DNA from: Branchipolynoe longqiensis
Lineage: Eukaryota > Annelida > Polychaeta > Phyllodocida > Polynoidae
Assembly (NCBI GenBank): GCA_030323885.1
Contig: CM059199.1
Coordinates: forward strand, 1,695,923 to 1,759,922
DNA length: 64,000 nucleotides
Reading direction: 5' to 3'
How positions within the stretch are numbered: the stretch's first letter is position 1; each line of letters opens with the position of its first letter. Both the position numbers and the translations under genes were made by a program. This document shows, piece by piece, positions 23,551 through 33,835 of the stretch. The notes beneath the pieces are model-generated. The model searched no databases and had not been told where the DNA came from. It saw nothing but the letters and a program-made list of their open reading frames with translations.

Positions 23551-24219
23551 ATGTTTATATTTGCACTAATTTTCAATACATAGCGGGGACTTCCCATCAT
23601 GAATAATTGCAGTGTTTGTGCATGGAACTAGAACGGTTGTGTAAGTACATCAGCAGATTGATTGGGTTTATGTCAGATTAAATATTAACCTCTATCCAGA
23701 GTAGGGGTTATATGATAACCATGGCTAAATCCGAGCAAATACTGCTGCAATGGGAAATAACTAAATTGACGTAAACATTGAGGAATTGGGAGAGAATAAA
23801 CAAAAAAACAAACAAAACCAAGATGTCGACCACCAAGACATTTCGATTTGACTTGCAAAGTCGATTAATCTACACAATTTCATCAATTACTTACCCCAAA
23901 ACAAGTGGGCTATGATAGGTAATAATTTGCACAACATAAATAGCATACTATATTTTTTTTAAACATGTGGTTATTTCCATCACTCAGCTTTCCGAAACCT
24001 TTTCTTCTAATGGGTGGTTTATATTTATTTTGACACAACCCAATCCTTTACATACACACTTAATATATATATATTTTTTGAAAATTTGGAGGAGGATGGT
24101 TGGCTCACGGTGTGGAGGAGGCGGGAAGGAGAGAATGACCGTTCCACAGCAAATATCACAGAGTTTAAGATGGACAGACAGAAACACAATGGGGCTGCCG
24201 TTATTTATATCCACATAAT
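23551..24219. other. No gene seen
   Basis: Unique AT-rich sequence within the window. Short frames only. Confidence 0.4.
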
Positions 24220-24421
24220 AAATTATATAATACATATATATATAAATTTGGATATACATATTTGTATAAATATATGTTTGTATATATATACATCGATATA
24301 TATATACATAAATATATATATATATGTATGTATATATATATTTATGTATATATATATATATTTATGTATATATATATTTATGTATATATATATTTATGTA
24401 TATATACATACATATATATAT
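24220..24421. repeat. TATATTTATG / (TA)n simple repeat
   Basis: Compound array of TA, TATATTTATG and TACATA words that touches the left end (B2) of the Ngaro-like element. Ile/Tyr-rich frames here are artefacts. Confidence 0.9.
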
Positions 24422-24510
24422 ATAAAGTTAGGCTATGTAATAAGAGAAGGAAGACGAGTGTTGGGTCGGACACTTTATTGAGCATCTATGATGTGCACAA
24501 TAAAAAGGGC
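24422..24510 (-). repeat. Split direct repeat B2 (outer 3' end of Ngaro-like element)
   Basis: AAGTTAGGCTATGTAATAAG ... AATAAAAAGGGC; matches B1 (24714-24804) with only a 2-3-base indel (AAGAGAAGG against AAGAAGAGAAGG). Confidence 0.9.
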
Positions 24511-24520
24511 ATATCGGTAA

Positions 24521-24715
24521 AGTTTGAAATAAGGAGGCAAAGTGAATGCCCGGGGCAGATATCGCCCGGTGGTGGCGCTCGGGCCCGGCTAGCCGGGGCA
24601 AATCCCGGGCAGGTCAACGATTAGACAATAATATAATAAACAAATATAGGAATAATAATAATAATAATGAAACACCGCCTGTTTTATATTTGCATAATTC
24701 ATTTTACATCCTATA
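24521..24715 (-). repeat. Split direct repeat A2
   Basis: AGTTTGAAATAAGGAGGC ... TTACATCCTATA, 195 bp, almost identical to A1 at 29777-29970. It includes a GC-rich self-complementary segment (GCCCGGGGC, CGGGCCCGGCTAGCCGGG). Confidence 0.9.
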
Positions 24716-24804
24716 AAGTTAGGCTATGTAATAAGAAGAGAAGGAAGACGAGTGTTGGGTCGGACACTTTATTGAGCATCTATGATGTGCACAATAAAAA
24801 GGGC
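24714..24804 (-). repeat. Split direct repeat B1
   Basis: Inner copy of B, ending 14 bp before the YR stop codon. It joins A2 directly at TATA with no spacer. Confidence 0.9.
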
Positions 24805-24817
24805 CAAAGGAGAACGC

Positions 24818-25875
24818 CTAAGCGTCTCCCCCCAACCCAACACTCGCATCCTCAGAGCATAGTGCCGCGGCCACCCTCAAGTCATTCACTATCCTGACAC
24901 CCAGGGGCGTCTTAAGATAGCTGTATACAGTTTCAGAGGCCCAGTCCGCCCTGGCCTTCAATTCCTCGATTGTGGCCCCCCACATGGATAAGAAGGTGCA
25001 GCCTCCCCTCCTCAAGGAGTGAGACGAGAGGGTGGATGCGTCAAAGCCGGCCCTGGTGGAAAATATCTTGAGGGTCTCCTGGTAAGAGGTATATGGAAAA
25101 GGAGAGGAGAACCCACCAGAAACTGGTATGCGGAAAGCCGGGTCAGAAGGGCCCGCACTGATCTGGTGAAAATGCATTTCGGTCCAATGGACCGCACAGA
25201 GAGTGGTGTCGCAACACCTGGCGATCGGTATCTCAAGCACACGTTCCGAGAATTGAATTGTTTTCGAACGGCGCACAGTCAGAAGCATCCCCCAGTCGTA
25301 GAATGAGAAGTCCGATCTGAGGAGGGTGGAGTCAGACATGGTAACCTGAGACTTGCATAATAATCCCCTAAAGGAGCAGAGGACCGCCGCCCTCCATGCT
25401 ACGTGGCCAGGGTTGTTGGACAGGAGAGAAAAGATTTTTCGCAACATGCGCGGGAGCAGAGGCATCGCCTGGCGGGGAGTGTCACCCTTGGCCCTACGGA
25501 TTCCCTTAAGGGTAGCCGCCAGGACATAACACTTATAGTCTATTGATCGTTAATCCTTAAAAAGTGGTTCAGGCCGCTTAGGTAGTTAAGGATTGAACGG
25601 TATTTCAATGAGCGGGCCAGCCAGGTAGCATAGAGGGCCACCTGCTCAATGGAGCAAGGGATTGGAGCCCTGGAGGAGTGAAAAAGATTAACATATTCTA
25701 AATATCTGCGGATCTGCACCCCCCTTGTGATGGCCGAGTTTTTCGCGTAGGCCTGGCGCTGGTATTCCTGCTGCTCGACCTTCAGCGCCAATGTCACTGC
25801 AAAAAACGAAAGGTGCATCAAACACGTGGCTACAGCAGAGTGAGCCGCTGACATCCACAGCCCTGATCTTGTCAA
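24818..25875 (-). pseudogene. Ngaro-like element tyrosine recombinase (ORF3), frame-shifted
   Basis: Integrase that would splice circular cDNA into the genome. The N-terminal half (25875-25540) shows the core-binding-type helices (YQRQAYAKN, RRYLEYVNLF). The catalytic half (25465-24818) has HSLRRGG (the H-x-x-R box), a following Trp (RADWASE) and the nucleophile Tyr in YSYLKTP. The halves are in different frames; the break falls around 25545-25560, just before an in-frame TAG. The first catalytic Arg is expected in a G-L-L-R-K-S-like context, but this copy reads FRGLLCKSQ, so Cys (TGC) stands where CGC would encode Arg. The 5' part overlaps the RT frame by about 190 bp. Remaining frames are open, so decay is recent. 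Confidence 0.85.
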
Positions 25876-27874
25876 CGCTATCAGCCTTATCTAGCCTACT
25901 TAGGGCGTCACACATCACATTTACGCTGCTGCGGATATAGACAGAGCTGAACGAGAAGTTGTTCTCGACCGCCAGCCAGAATAGTTTCCGGAGGAAGAAC
26001 ATGATCCCCTTGCATCTGGACCTGCCAGTGTTCAGAGCTGCCCGAACAACCTCACTGTCGGTCACGATCATGACCGTGCTGTTTGCCCAACTTGTCCCCC
26101 AACGAAGGCAGGCTGCGTAAACCGCCCACATTTCTTGGATGTTGATGTGGGACGAGCCTACGTCAGGAGGGGGTAGAAGGTGGTGGTGGCCGGCATAGGA
26201 AGCGAGGGGTTTGTTGGCTCCGTCGATAAAGGAGCCAACCACCCAGTCGTGACCATGGAGGGCTCCAAATCCCCACTTAGAAGCATCGCTGTAGGTCGAT
26301 ACTACAGGAGCAAACTTACCGAGGATCCTAGCCTTGCCATTGAATCGACTCGCAAAGCGTAGCCACCAGTCCAAGTCCTCCCTTATCCCCTTGCCTAGTC
26401 GGGCTCTATGGTGAGGTTGTTTGAGGCTGGCCATCAGGTCGTATATACACCTAGAAAACGTCCTCCCACCCCTAATGACCTTGGAGCAGTGGGCCAGCAG
26501 GCCCCCAACACGCTCGAGTTCCTTCTTAGAAGCCTTCCTACGCCCCTGAAGACTGTGAAGAACTCTTATTGTATTAGACAGTTTGTCCTGTGGGAGACTG
26601 AGCTCAAGGCTCAAGGAGTCTACGTCGATCCCGAGGAACCGGACCTTGGTGTCGGCCTTACTCACTTTCTTGAAGCTTACAAAGAAACCGATCTGCCTAA
26701 GGATCGCGATCAGCTTCCTCTGAGCCCTCTCGACCTCGGACCTAGTTCCGGCCACGAGACAGAAGTCGTCCAGGTAGTTAACTATCCGGTCAACTCCCTC
26801 CCGAACACAGCATCTAACGATAAAGTCCGAGATCTTCGAGAATACGTAAGGGCTAGAAGAGAGGCCCATGCAGAGGCGGTTGTCAAGAAAGTGAGAGAAG
26901 GCCTGGTCACCGGGTCTCTTGTAACGGAGGCCTTGAAGGTGGCGGTCCTCGGGATGGATTGAGACCGACCTGTAGGCATCCTTGATATCGACCGTGCCGA
27001 GCGCGTCACCACGTTCGAGCATGTCCGTCACGTCGTCGAGACCTTTGTAGGAGAACTTAAGGCATACCTGGTCCGTGAAACCATTGACAGAACTGTCAGG
27101 CGGAACACTGCAATCGATGACCACGCACCCACCACCGTCGTCCTTGGGGACGACGAATGCATCGTGAGTGCAGGGCGCGGGGGCAGTGACGGCGGAGATG
27201 AGGCCATCTCGTTCCTCATCCCTGAACTTACTGTCAATGATCGCACCCTCCCAGGCTGACCTCCTGTGAGTCTTAGTAGGGGCGTAGTTAGCAGCACAGC
27301 CGGGATTGATTACCCGGAAACCGAAAGTAACTCCGGTAATAATGTATAGCCAGTCGGGGTCGGTGTCGCCACGCAGAAATAACTCAGTGAAGACTCTACA
27401 TGGTCTGAGCTGGGTGGCGACACCGGCAATCTTGTGAGTACAATCACAATAGCCCCGAACACACTCCCTGGTGACCTTAATTGTGACCGGCGTACCGCCT
27501 TCAAGTTCCCTAATGTGAACTAGGAGGCTGCCCCCATCAACTTGCTCGACGAACAAGCGGTCATAGCGACTGGAACCTGCCGGACTCAACCAGCGCAATC
27601 CAAAGCCCGGAGATTTATCATGGATCCGGCTTTCCCTAGTCCCCCCCAGACTAGCTGTATCGACCCTGGCTATAGAAGAAACAACAGTATCATGAGCATT
27701 GGCATTGGGGCAAGGGTCGACAGTATCAGTCTCGGCGGGGTCAGGCGTACTCGCATAAACAACAGCGGGGGAAACAGTCCCAAGGTCTTTCACAGCGTGG
27801 CCACGGTTGGCGCCCAAAGGGCCATGATCAGTGACGCCCATATCAGTCCCGGAGTCATCGGCAGCAGTGCTCAA
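25688..27874 (-). CDS. Ngaro-like element reverse transcriptase-RNase H (ORF2)
   Basis: A 728-codon open frame; its first ATG is Met12 (27841). It copies element RNA into DNA in the cytoplasmic or nuclear particle. Landmarks: fingers motif VVPKDDGGGCVVIDCS (residues 241-256), catalytic Asp in TVDIKDAY (297), MGLSSSPYVF (336-345), YLDD (367-370) and FLGIDVDS (413-420). RNase H follows with a complete acidic set: Asp530 (TYSDAS), Glu581 (NIQEMW), Asp606 (VTDSEV) and Asp656 (CDALSR). Beyond about residue 670 the product runs over the start of the YR frame and looks like a non-conserved tail. No aspartic protease or methyltransferase-like domain is present, as in Ngaro elements. An upstream 190-residue region with Cys pairs (YCDC) is unassigned. 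Confidence 0.9.
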   Translation of the reverse strand: MSTAADDSGTDMGVTDHGPLGANRGHAVKDLGTVSPAVVYASTPDPAETDTVDPCPNANAHDTVVSSIARVDTASLGGTRESRIHDKSPGFGLRWLSPAGSSRYDRLFVEQVDGGSLLVHIRELEGGTPVTIKVTRECVRGYCDCTHKIAGVATQLRPCRVFTELFLRGDTDPDWLYIITGVTFGFRVINPGCAANYAPTKTHRRSAWEGAIIDSKFRDEERDGLISAVTAPAPCTHDAFVVPKDDGGGCVVIDCSVPPDSSVNGFTDQVCLKFSYKGLDDVTDMLERGDALGTVDIKDAYRSVSIHPEDRHLQGLRYKRPGDQAFSHFLDNRLCMGLSSSPYVFSKISDFIVRCCVREGVDRIVNYLDDFCLVAGTRSEVERAQRKLIAILRQIGFFVSFKKVSKADTKVRFLGIDVDSLSLELSLPQDKLSNTIRVLHSLQGRRKASKKELERVGGLLAHCSKVIRGGRTFSRCIYDLMASLKQPHHRARLGKGIREDLDWWLRFASRFNGKARILGKFAPVVSTYSDASKWGFGALHGHDWVVGSFIDGANKPLASYAGHHHLLPPPDVGSSHINIQEMWAVYAACLRWGTSWANSTVMIVTDSEVVRAALNTGRSRCKGIMFFLRKLFWLAVENNFSFSSVYIRSSVNVMCDALSRLDKADSVDKIRAVDVSGSLCCSHVFDAPFVFCSDIGAEGRAAGIPAPGLREKLGHHKGGADPQIFRIC

Positions 27875-27922
27875 CTCATGGGTCTGGCGATTATCGGTTT
27901 TAAGAACCCGCGGCTTCCTAGG

Positions 27923-29008
27923 TCATTCTTTGCACTTCTGTCGTGTGTGAGACTTCGATCCACACGCGGAGCAGGCGTGTGAGAATCGACAGCCCGAGCG
28001 TGTGCATCCTGTGTCGCCGTTCCAGGCGTAGCAAGACCTACGGACCCCCCGGGCAGGAGAGTGCTTCGCGGCACTGCGTTGCCAGGGTCCGCCCTTCTTC
28101 TGCCTCATATTGTGAGGGCCGTAGTGCTCTATACTTTCGTCCTGATGAGACTTAGAGAACGCGGAGAAGCCGATTGTCTCGCCGAGCTTGCGTATTGCCA
28201 AGATGTGGTCCCCGTGAGCACTGTCTTTATAGTGGTCATCCATCGCTCTTGCTGATACAAAGCTTACGTGTTCGATGAATGCCCTATAGTCTGATGCGGT
28301 CAAGCCTTGGATGTCCAAGCACCATTTACAGGATGCTCTTAACAGCTCGTGGGCGTTCATCTTCCTGACATCTTTTCCTTGAGCATACTTGCGCAGCGAC
28401 CACTTACTTCTTCTCCTACGCGAAGAGCTCCCGCTGCTCGATCTGGACGACCGCCTCCTCCTCCTACTTGACCCTCGCGAGTGTCGACGAGAACGACCGT
28501 ATGACGAGTGTCCGTCATCCCGGTCGGATCCTTGAGTCCAAGATGGCGGAGGGAGGGCTGCTTCAGTCGTCCTTCCACGGTCGTCCGTAGTCGCGTCGTC
28601 CTGGCAGGTCAAGTGAACGTGGGTGGTGCTGTTGCCTCCCCGTCGTCCATCAGCAATTGTTACCGTCCCGCGTCGATTCAGTCGTCTGTCCCGCTCCTCC
28701 ATCAGCGCAGCTAGTTCATCTTCAAGGTCGGCGACGCGCATCTCCGACTTTATCTTGTCGATTGCTTCCTGCGCGTTTCTCTCCCGGTCGTCCAGCGAGA
28801 GGGTCGACATCGCTGAAGTTGTAGGATCCATCTCGACATTCTCGTAGTGGTCGGCTGCTGTCTGAGTTTTCTTTGCCGATGCTTTTCCACTGCGTGTCGA
28901 CATGGTCGGTTCGGTGAGTGTGTCGATGCTTTTTCGGGAGCAGTCGACCCGATCGTGTTTGTCGTGTTGGTAGCCACAGTCCGAGCAATAGCCAGTGCCT
29001 GGCATCAT
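27923..29008 (-). CDS. Ngaro-like element gag-like protein (ORF1) with RS tract and zinc fingers
   Basis: An open frame of 369 codons from 29032; the first ATG codons are at 29008 and 29005. Probable nucleic-acid-binding particle protein. Numbering from the frame start: Cys/His-containing N-terminus (C16, C19, H23, H26, C31); a charged coiled-coil-like stretch (about 82-120, rich in Glu, Asp, Arg); an Arg-Ser tract at about 180-209 (SRRHSRGSSRRRRRSSRSS); a globular region (about 210-310); and two C-terminal zinc motifs. The first motif is C-x8-C-x4-C-x3-H (C334-H352), the second a classical C-x2-C-x4-H-x4-C knuckle (C354-C367). The stop is 49 bp before the RT frame. The paired CCCH and CCHC fingers at the end are usual for YR-element gag; the RS tract is not. 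Confidence 0.85.
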   Translation of the reverse strand: MMPGTGYCSDCGYQHDKHDRVDCSRKSIDTLTEPTMSTRSGKASAKKTQTAADHYENVEMDPTTSAMSTLSLDDRERNAQEAIDKIKSEMRVADLEDELAALMEERDRRLNRRGTVTIADGRRGGNSTTHVHLTCQDDATTDDRGRTTEAALPPPSWTQGSDRDDGHSSYGRSRRHSRGSSRRRRRSSRSSSGSSSRRRRSKWSLRKYAQGKDVRKMNAHELLRASCKWCLDIQGLTASDYRAFIEHVSFVSARAMDDHYKDSAHGDHILAIRKLGETIGFSAFSKSHQDESIEHYGPHNMRQKKGGPWQRSAAKHSPARGVRRSCYAWNGDTGCTRSGCRFSHACSACGSKSHTRQKCKE

Positions 29009-29032
29009 ATCAACTGAGAGCCTGCCGATCAC

Positions 29033-29776
29033 ACATTCGACGCTGGAGCGCTGCGCTTACCGTCCATGCCTTGAAGTTGCGTCGAAACAAGGTCTGGGTC
29101 GAGGCCGCAAGAGACAAAAGCCGCTTAATTGTTTAAGGCCGCGCACTCAGACAAAGGCGGATTAGTATACAATAGCTGCTTAATTGTTTTCATAAGCGGA
29201 TTAGTCTTTAATACCTGCCTGAGTATAGAGTACTAAAGTGCTTAATTGCTTCATTCTGTCAGTAATTCAAATAAACGGCCGATTTAGGTTGTAGCTCTGG
29301 TCAGAATCAGTTCCCAGTGTCGAATAACCAATATATACGGTCGATTTAATACAGACAGTTATAATCGACACAACACTGTCGACAAAACCTAATGGTAGTT
29401 TTAATCTAAATATTGTTCGGTCCAATGCAAGCGCCTATAGCATGCATACCGATTATATTAGATAGTCGAAGCAATAGTCGACACACACATAAATGGTTCA
29501 GAGCGAACATTTGGGATACGGGTCATCACGGTCGAATATTAAGTTATTTCAACGATACCGTCATCCTGTGCTCCGTTCCCCTACACTCTACCGACAAGCT
29601 TGTGGTAGACTGATCAGTCGACTCTCAGGTAGATGATGGTCGAATCCGTGTAGTAAGTGAGATCCTCCCTCGATTAACGTAGTCCTAACAGCCCGGTAAC
29701 ACACACAGGTAGCAGGTAGACTGTGTTGTTGCTGTAAGGAGGCCTATAGCAGGTGCGAATGCAGGTGCGACTTTCC
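29033..29776 (-). other. 5' leader of the Ngaro-like element
   Basis: About 740 bp between A1 and gag, expected to hold promoter and packaging signals. Repeated GCTTAATTG and GGCGGATTAG words occur between about 29118 and 29250. No coding frame of note. Confidence 0.6.
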
Positions 29777-29965
29777 AGTTTGAAATAAGGAGGCAAAGTG
29801 AATGCCCGGGGCAGATATTGCCCGGTGGTGGCGCTCGGGCCCGGCTAGCCGGGGCAAATCCCGGGCAGGTCAACGATTGGACAATAATATAATAAACAAA
29901 TATAGGAATAATAATAATAATAATGAAACTCCGCCTGTTTTATATTTGCATAATTCATTATACAT

Positions 29966-29970
<5 letters not shown>
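29777..29970 (-). repeat. Split direct repeat A1 (outer 5' end of Ngaro-like element)
   Basis: Almost identical to A2 (GATATTGCC against GATATCGCC, GAAACTCCG against GAAACACCG). The outer end ...CATCCTATA runs straight into the (TA)n tract. Confidence 0.9.

Positions 29971-30018
<48 letters not shown>
29965..30018. repeat. (TA)n microsatellite at the insertion site
   Basis: Uninterrupted TA run adjoining the A1 end. TA-rich DNA also adjoins the B2 end at 24421. Confidence 0.9.
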
Positions 30019-30023
<5 letters not shown>

Positions 30024-30446
30024 ACCTCCCTGGTGGATAGACGCGGTTAAGGCAACTATCGATTATTGCCATTAATCTAAATAAGCTGCAAGCTAGGACT
30101 GTCAGGGTGGGACAGGCAATCTATTTGCCAACTCAGATACCATATAAACAAGCGGCCGGCCGTCTATTCCGGAAATGCCTTCAAAGACCTTCCGCCTCAG
30201 AAGGATATTGAGGAAACTAATTACACAAGCCTAATTTGGAGAGATTAGAATACATTTGAGGTATAAGTGGTGAACATAGGCAGTCTAAGAGTAAGAGTTC
30301 AAATCGTTCTCTCGTGATTAAGATCTAGTTTAATCTTCTGGACTATTTTTATTACAAGTACAGTTTTTTATTACATTTATTGATTTCAGAGGAGAAATTG
30401 CGGATAATTTATTGCTATTCCTCATTCCACTGGTTCTTGCCCTAGC

Positions 30447-31027
30447 TTAATGCTGCATAGTCCAATGACGCCAAGAACATTTATAAATACAAATAGTTAT
30501 CTAAATTTGATTCTACATATCCAACTTATGTACTCTTTTACTTACCAAGCATGTGTTGCTGTATATTTGACCTATTATTTGTTTGTTGTTTTACGTCCTA
30601 GCAACATCTAAGGTCATATCAGGACGGGTACCGACTTGTGACAGTGCGCACTCACAGCAACTTTATAGTGCTCTCCCACTGAGAAACCAGGCCGCCAGCA
30701 CCATGACCTGGTATCCCACTCAGTCACATTATCCTGACACTGAGCACACCAGTCCTTGCCCTGTCCTAATAATGCCGAACGCCTGGCTAGGAAGCAACAA
30801 AGTCAATTTAACACAACCTGTTACTGCAGAAGTCTATGTTGTCAGAGTTTTGGCAAGCTTGCCAAAACTAATTTTCCATGTTTGCACTCAAAATATCTCA
30901 ATAGTTTACTTACCATTTAAAATAAAAGTAATTTTGAACTAATGTAAAGTACATACTAGTGATCGATCTAATATACTTATCTCAGAAAAAATACAGAAAT
31001 TCAAAACCACCAGACTATGCAACTTTA
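30447..31027. mobile_element. TTAA-type MITE (family T) split by a SINE
   Basis: Left part TTAATGCTGCATAGTCCAAT to about 30575. The right part resumes at GTCAATTTAACACAACCTG (about 30802) and ends CCAGACTATGCAACTTTAA. Standard copies are continuous across this point. Confidence 0.7.
30580..30803 (-). mobile_element. SINE-A copy inserted in the MITE, 5'-truncated
   Basis: GTTTGTTGTTTTACGTCC through CCTGGCTAGGAAGC. The tRNA-like head is missing on the right side, consistent with incomplete reverse transcription. Confidence 0.75.
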
Positions 31028-31142
31028 AGTAAATTCATCAATTAAGCCAATTCACCTATTAAGCCAATTCACCTATTAAGCCAATTCACCTATGAAGTAA
31101 ATTCACCTATGTAGTAAATTCACCTATTAAGCCAATTCACTA
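31027..31142. repeat. 17-bp tandem repeat, about seven units
   Basis: Units AAGCCAATTCACCTATT with AAGTAAATTCACCTATG variants. Confidence 0.8.
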
Positions 31143-31969
31143 AAACCTGCTGCTCTTGAGGCATATGCTGTCAGCAGTGCACATTCAAATTCCTGACAGC
31201 ATAGGTTGCAGCATAACAGGTTCTATTAATAGTATTTAAGTTGACCTTGTATCACTTTCTATTCAGCAACTAATGCTGAAGATTGTCATTTATGGACCAA
31301 CAAATTGTACTGAACGGCCGGAAGACCAGCGATCTGGCGCTGACAAAAGGCATTATTCACTGAATAAAATACATTCAGTAAAAAAAAAGTATAGGCTCCT
31401 ACAAGCATATAAGGTGACTATGTAGCATCAAATCTATGTCAGTGTTTTGGTTTCGAAAATGTTATACTTCTTCGGATTATGCAACATTAAGATAAACTAT
31501 CCCGGATCTAGTTACTGCAAAGCTTTTAATCATTTGAGTTACAATTCGCTTCACTCGGCAAAGAAGAAGAGGAGAGAGAAGATAAACTTTTAAAGGTTTA
31601 ATCAAGTAACAATTCGGCCTGAAGCAGGTTATGCAGGTGGGTGACTAGGACCCGTCAATTCGAGTGCCGACGGGCAAAGTTTCAAGATCTGTATTATGGA
31701 TCATGTATTCAGGTTGCTGAGGTGAGGAGACAGTCAGCGCTCACCCCCCAGGAAGAGGGTCGGAGGGTGGGGAAGCGAAGTGAACAACCAGAGTCACCGA
31801 GGTGGACTGACTGACAGAAATAGACAGCCTCGTTCGCAAATTATGCATGTTAGCCTTGCCAACATGCTCAATGCATTTATTCAAGGAATCAAGGTACATC
31901 CCAAAGACTAAGCCGCGAGAATACAGAAAGTGTATAGCCACACGGATATATATATATATACAGAGGATG
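31143..31969. other. No gene seen; MITE-like remnants
   Basis: Near 31400-31490, words such as TCGGATTATGCAACATTAAG resemble a decayed family T end. Nothing else is recognised. Confidence 0.35.
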
Positions 31970-32130
31970 TTGAGGATAGACCTGGTCAAGTCAAACCAAT
32001 GACTTAAAAATTGATACTTGTCACTTCCTAGCCAGGCGCTCAGCATTATTAGGATAAGGCAAGGAGCAGTGGAATGAGGAAGACCAATCATCTGTGATTG
32101 AAATTTCCCCTGCTTAAACAACTAATGTAC
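31970..32130 (+). mobile_element. SINE-B: SINE-A body with a different 3' tail
   Basis: SINE-A sequence (CAAACCAATGACTTAAAAATTG ... TTATTAGGATAAGGCAAGGA) switches to GCAGTGGAATGAGGAAGACC, then TGATTGAAATTTCCCCTGC and TTAAACAACTAATGTACC. The same tail is found at 41538-41753 and 48066-48310. Confidence 0.7.
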
Positions 32131-32520
32131 CAACATAAAATAGCCATTGCCACCCCACCCCCACATACAAACCCACCCACAGCCGACCTTGGGGGGGGGG
32201 GGGGGCGGTGGGGGGGGGGAGGGTGTGGAAGTAGTGGGGGGGAGGTGAACACAACACACTCAGCCAAAACAAAAACATGTTGCCAGGCAACACCAGGGCA
32301 ATTCTCAGCTATGGTCTAATTTGAATATCCGCCATTTTAAATTGACATTGGAGGTTGGATTAGCCTTCACGACTCAGCAGGTGTAAAATGTGGGAGGGGC
32401 TGTACTGGGCATCAGAAAGTGTGATTGGGGTTGAGAAATATTTGTGGGGGAGAAGTGATGTTCATCTTCGCGTCATGTGTGGATTGGTTGCAACAATGTA
32501 CTTTGAATATGTATAAACTT

Positions 32521-32872
32521 TAATTGAAAGTTGGATAGTCCGATGGTTTTGAGTTTCTCTCATTTTCTGAGATAAGCATATTAGGTTGATCATTATAATC
32601 TACCTTAGTTTAGTTTGAAGTAACTTATATTTTAAATGGCAAAATTTTGAGATATTTGAAGTGCAAAAGTGCTAAATTAATTTTGGCAAGCTTGCCAAAA
32701 CTCTAACTGCTTCTGCAGTAAGAGTTCTATTCAATTGCCTCAATATTCCCTTATATGTGATGACAAATGTTTAATAAGTGCACCAGTATCTAAGTTAGAT
32801 ATGTAGAATCAAATCTAGAAAATTGTTTTTGTTTTGAAAATTTGATGTTGTCATCGGACCATGCAGCTTTAC
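32521..32872. mobile_element. TTAA-type MITE (family T)
   Basis: TTAATTGAAAGTTGGATAGTCCGATGG to CATCGGACCATGCAGCTTTA, with the central GGCAAGCTTGCCAAAAC palindrome. Confidence 0.7.
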
Positions 32873-33172
32873 TGTAACATTGGTTGCTCGGCTGGAAGAT
32901 TACCCCTTGCGGAGGCCTTGAAGTGGACTTGCTACATGTTTGTGGTAAAATAAAACTCGACTCGACAAAACCATTTGCCTTTTTGAATTTATATTCATCT
33001 TTAGAATTTCTGCCTCTGAATGATGTTGATAATGTAAGGAATTAGCTCCAAAAGTCTATTCCGATCAATTCAGTTCTTTATCTCAAAATCCTTCCATTGA
33101 ACATTTGTAGGTGTACCTACACTAGTCTCCTATCGTACATGACTACCTTTACATTGGGAAGTAGTGTAGCTT

Positions 33173-33241
33173 GATTGATTGATTGATTGGTGGTTGCCTT
33201 TCGCCGTGTCGGCAGCATAGGCCATATTCACGGCGAGAAAG
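33173..33241 (-). mobile_element. Short 3' fragment with (GATT)n end
   Basis: GATTGATTGATTGATTGG, then CCGTGTCGGCAGCATAGGCC and ATATTCACGG. The inverse occurs at 42363-42422 and 55157-55235. The terminal tetranucleotide repeat suggests the 3' end of a non-LTR retroelement. Confidence 0.55.
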
Positions 33242-33280
33242 GTTTGTTTTTTGTTTGAACCATGAGTGTATATATATATA

Positions 33281-33459
33281 CACTAAAACCTCTCTAAATT
33301 CACAGACCTTCGGACCGACTTTAAGTGGTCCATGTAGGGAGGTGGTCGGTTTAAGGAGTTAGAATATGGTTACAATAGCATTGTTGGGATCCATATAAAC
33401 CAATCGATATAGGGCAGTGGTCGATCTGTGGAAGTGGTCGGTTAGAGAGGTTTTACTGT
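33281..33459. mobile_element. CAGTAAAACCTCTCTAA-type MITE (family P)
   Basis: CACTAAAACCTCTCTAAATT at left, GTTAGAGAGGTTTTACTG at right, TATATA on both sides (TA target). Confidence 0.85.
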
Positions 33460-33479
33460 ATATATATATATATTCATCA

Positions 33480-33835
33480 AAAAAAAGTGGAATTAGTGAG
33501 AATTAAAATTAAGGTAAGATCTTATATTTTAATTCTATTTTTGGATTGGCGTTTATAGAATTGTGCACAAGAACTCTTCATATGCATAGGCCTATATGAA
33601 GAGTTCAAGCACAAAACCCTGTACATGTCAATCCCAAATTTGAATTAAAATAACAGATGTTTATATGAAGGTAACTTCAATTTTCACTAATTCCACTATT
33701 CCTGTGTTGAAATGGTTATGGAGCGATGAACGAAAACATAGGAATATAAAAAAATTAACTTTTTGAAGATTCGACTGCAATGTTTATCTCTATCTTTGGA
33801 TTGGAGTTTACGGGGTTTTGCGCCTGTAGCTGTAT
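33480..33835. mobile_element. Two GAAGAGTTCA-type MITEs (family E), end to end
   Basis: The first (about 33480-33584, partial) ends GATTGGCGTTTATAGAATTG...GAACTCTTCATA. The second (33594-33835) begins TATGAAGAGTTCAAGCACAAAA and ends TGGAGTTTACGGGGTTTTGCGCC. Other copies are at 46897 and 58713. Confidence 0.65.

Larger units (their letters stand above)
24422..29970 (-). mobile_element. Ngaro-like tyrosine-recombinase retrotransposon, structurally complete
   Basis: A 5.5-kb element read on the minus strand in the order A1 (29970-29777), gag, RT-RNase H, YR, B1 (24804-24714), A2 (24715-24521), B2 (24510-24422). This A1-ORFs-B1-A2-B2 arrangement of split direct repeats defines the Ngaro/PAT structural class. 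Lack of a methyltransferase-like domain after RNase H favours Ngaro over PAT. Both outer ends meet TA-repeat DNA and the B1-A2 joint reads TATA, as expected if a circular copy recombined at a TA-rich core. No target duplication is expected or seen. The YR frame carries one shift, so this copy is probably not autonomous now. Confidence 0.9.

Noticed and set aside
26408..26962. 184-codon plus-strand frame
   Set aside because: Shadow of the minus-strand reverse transcriptase frame.
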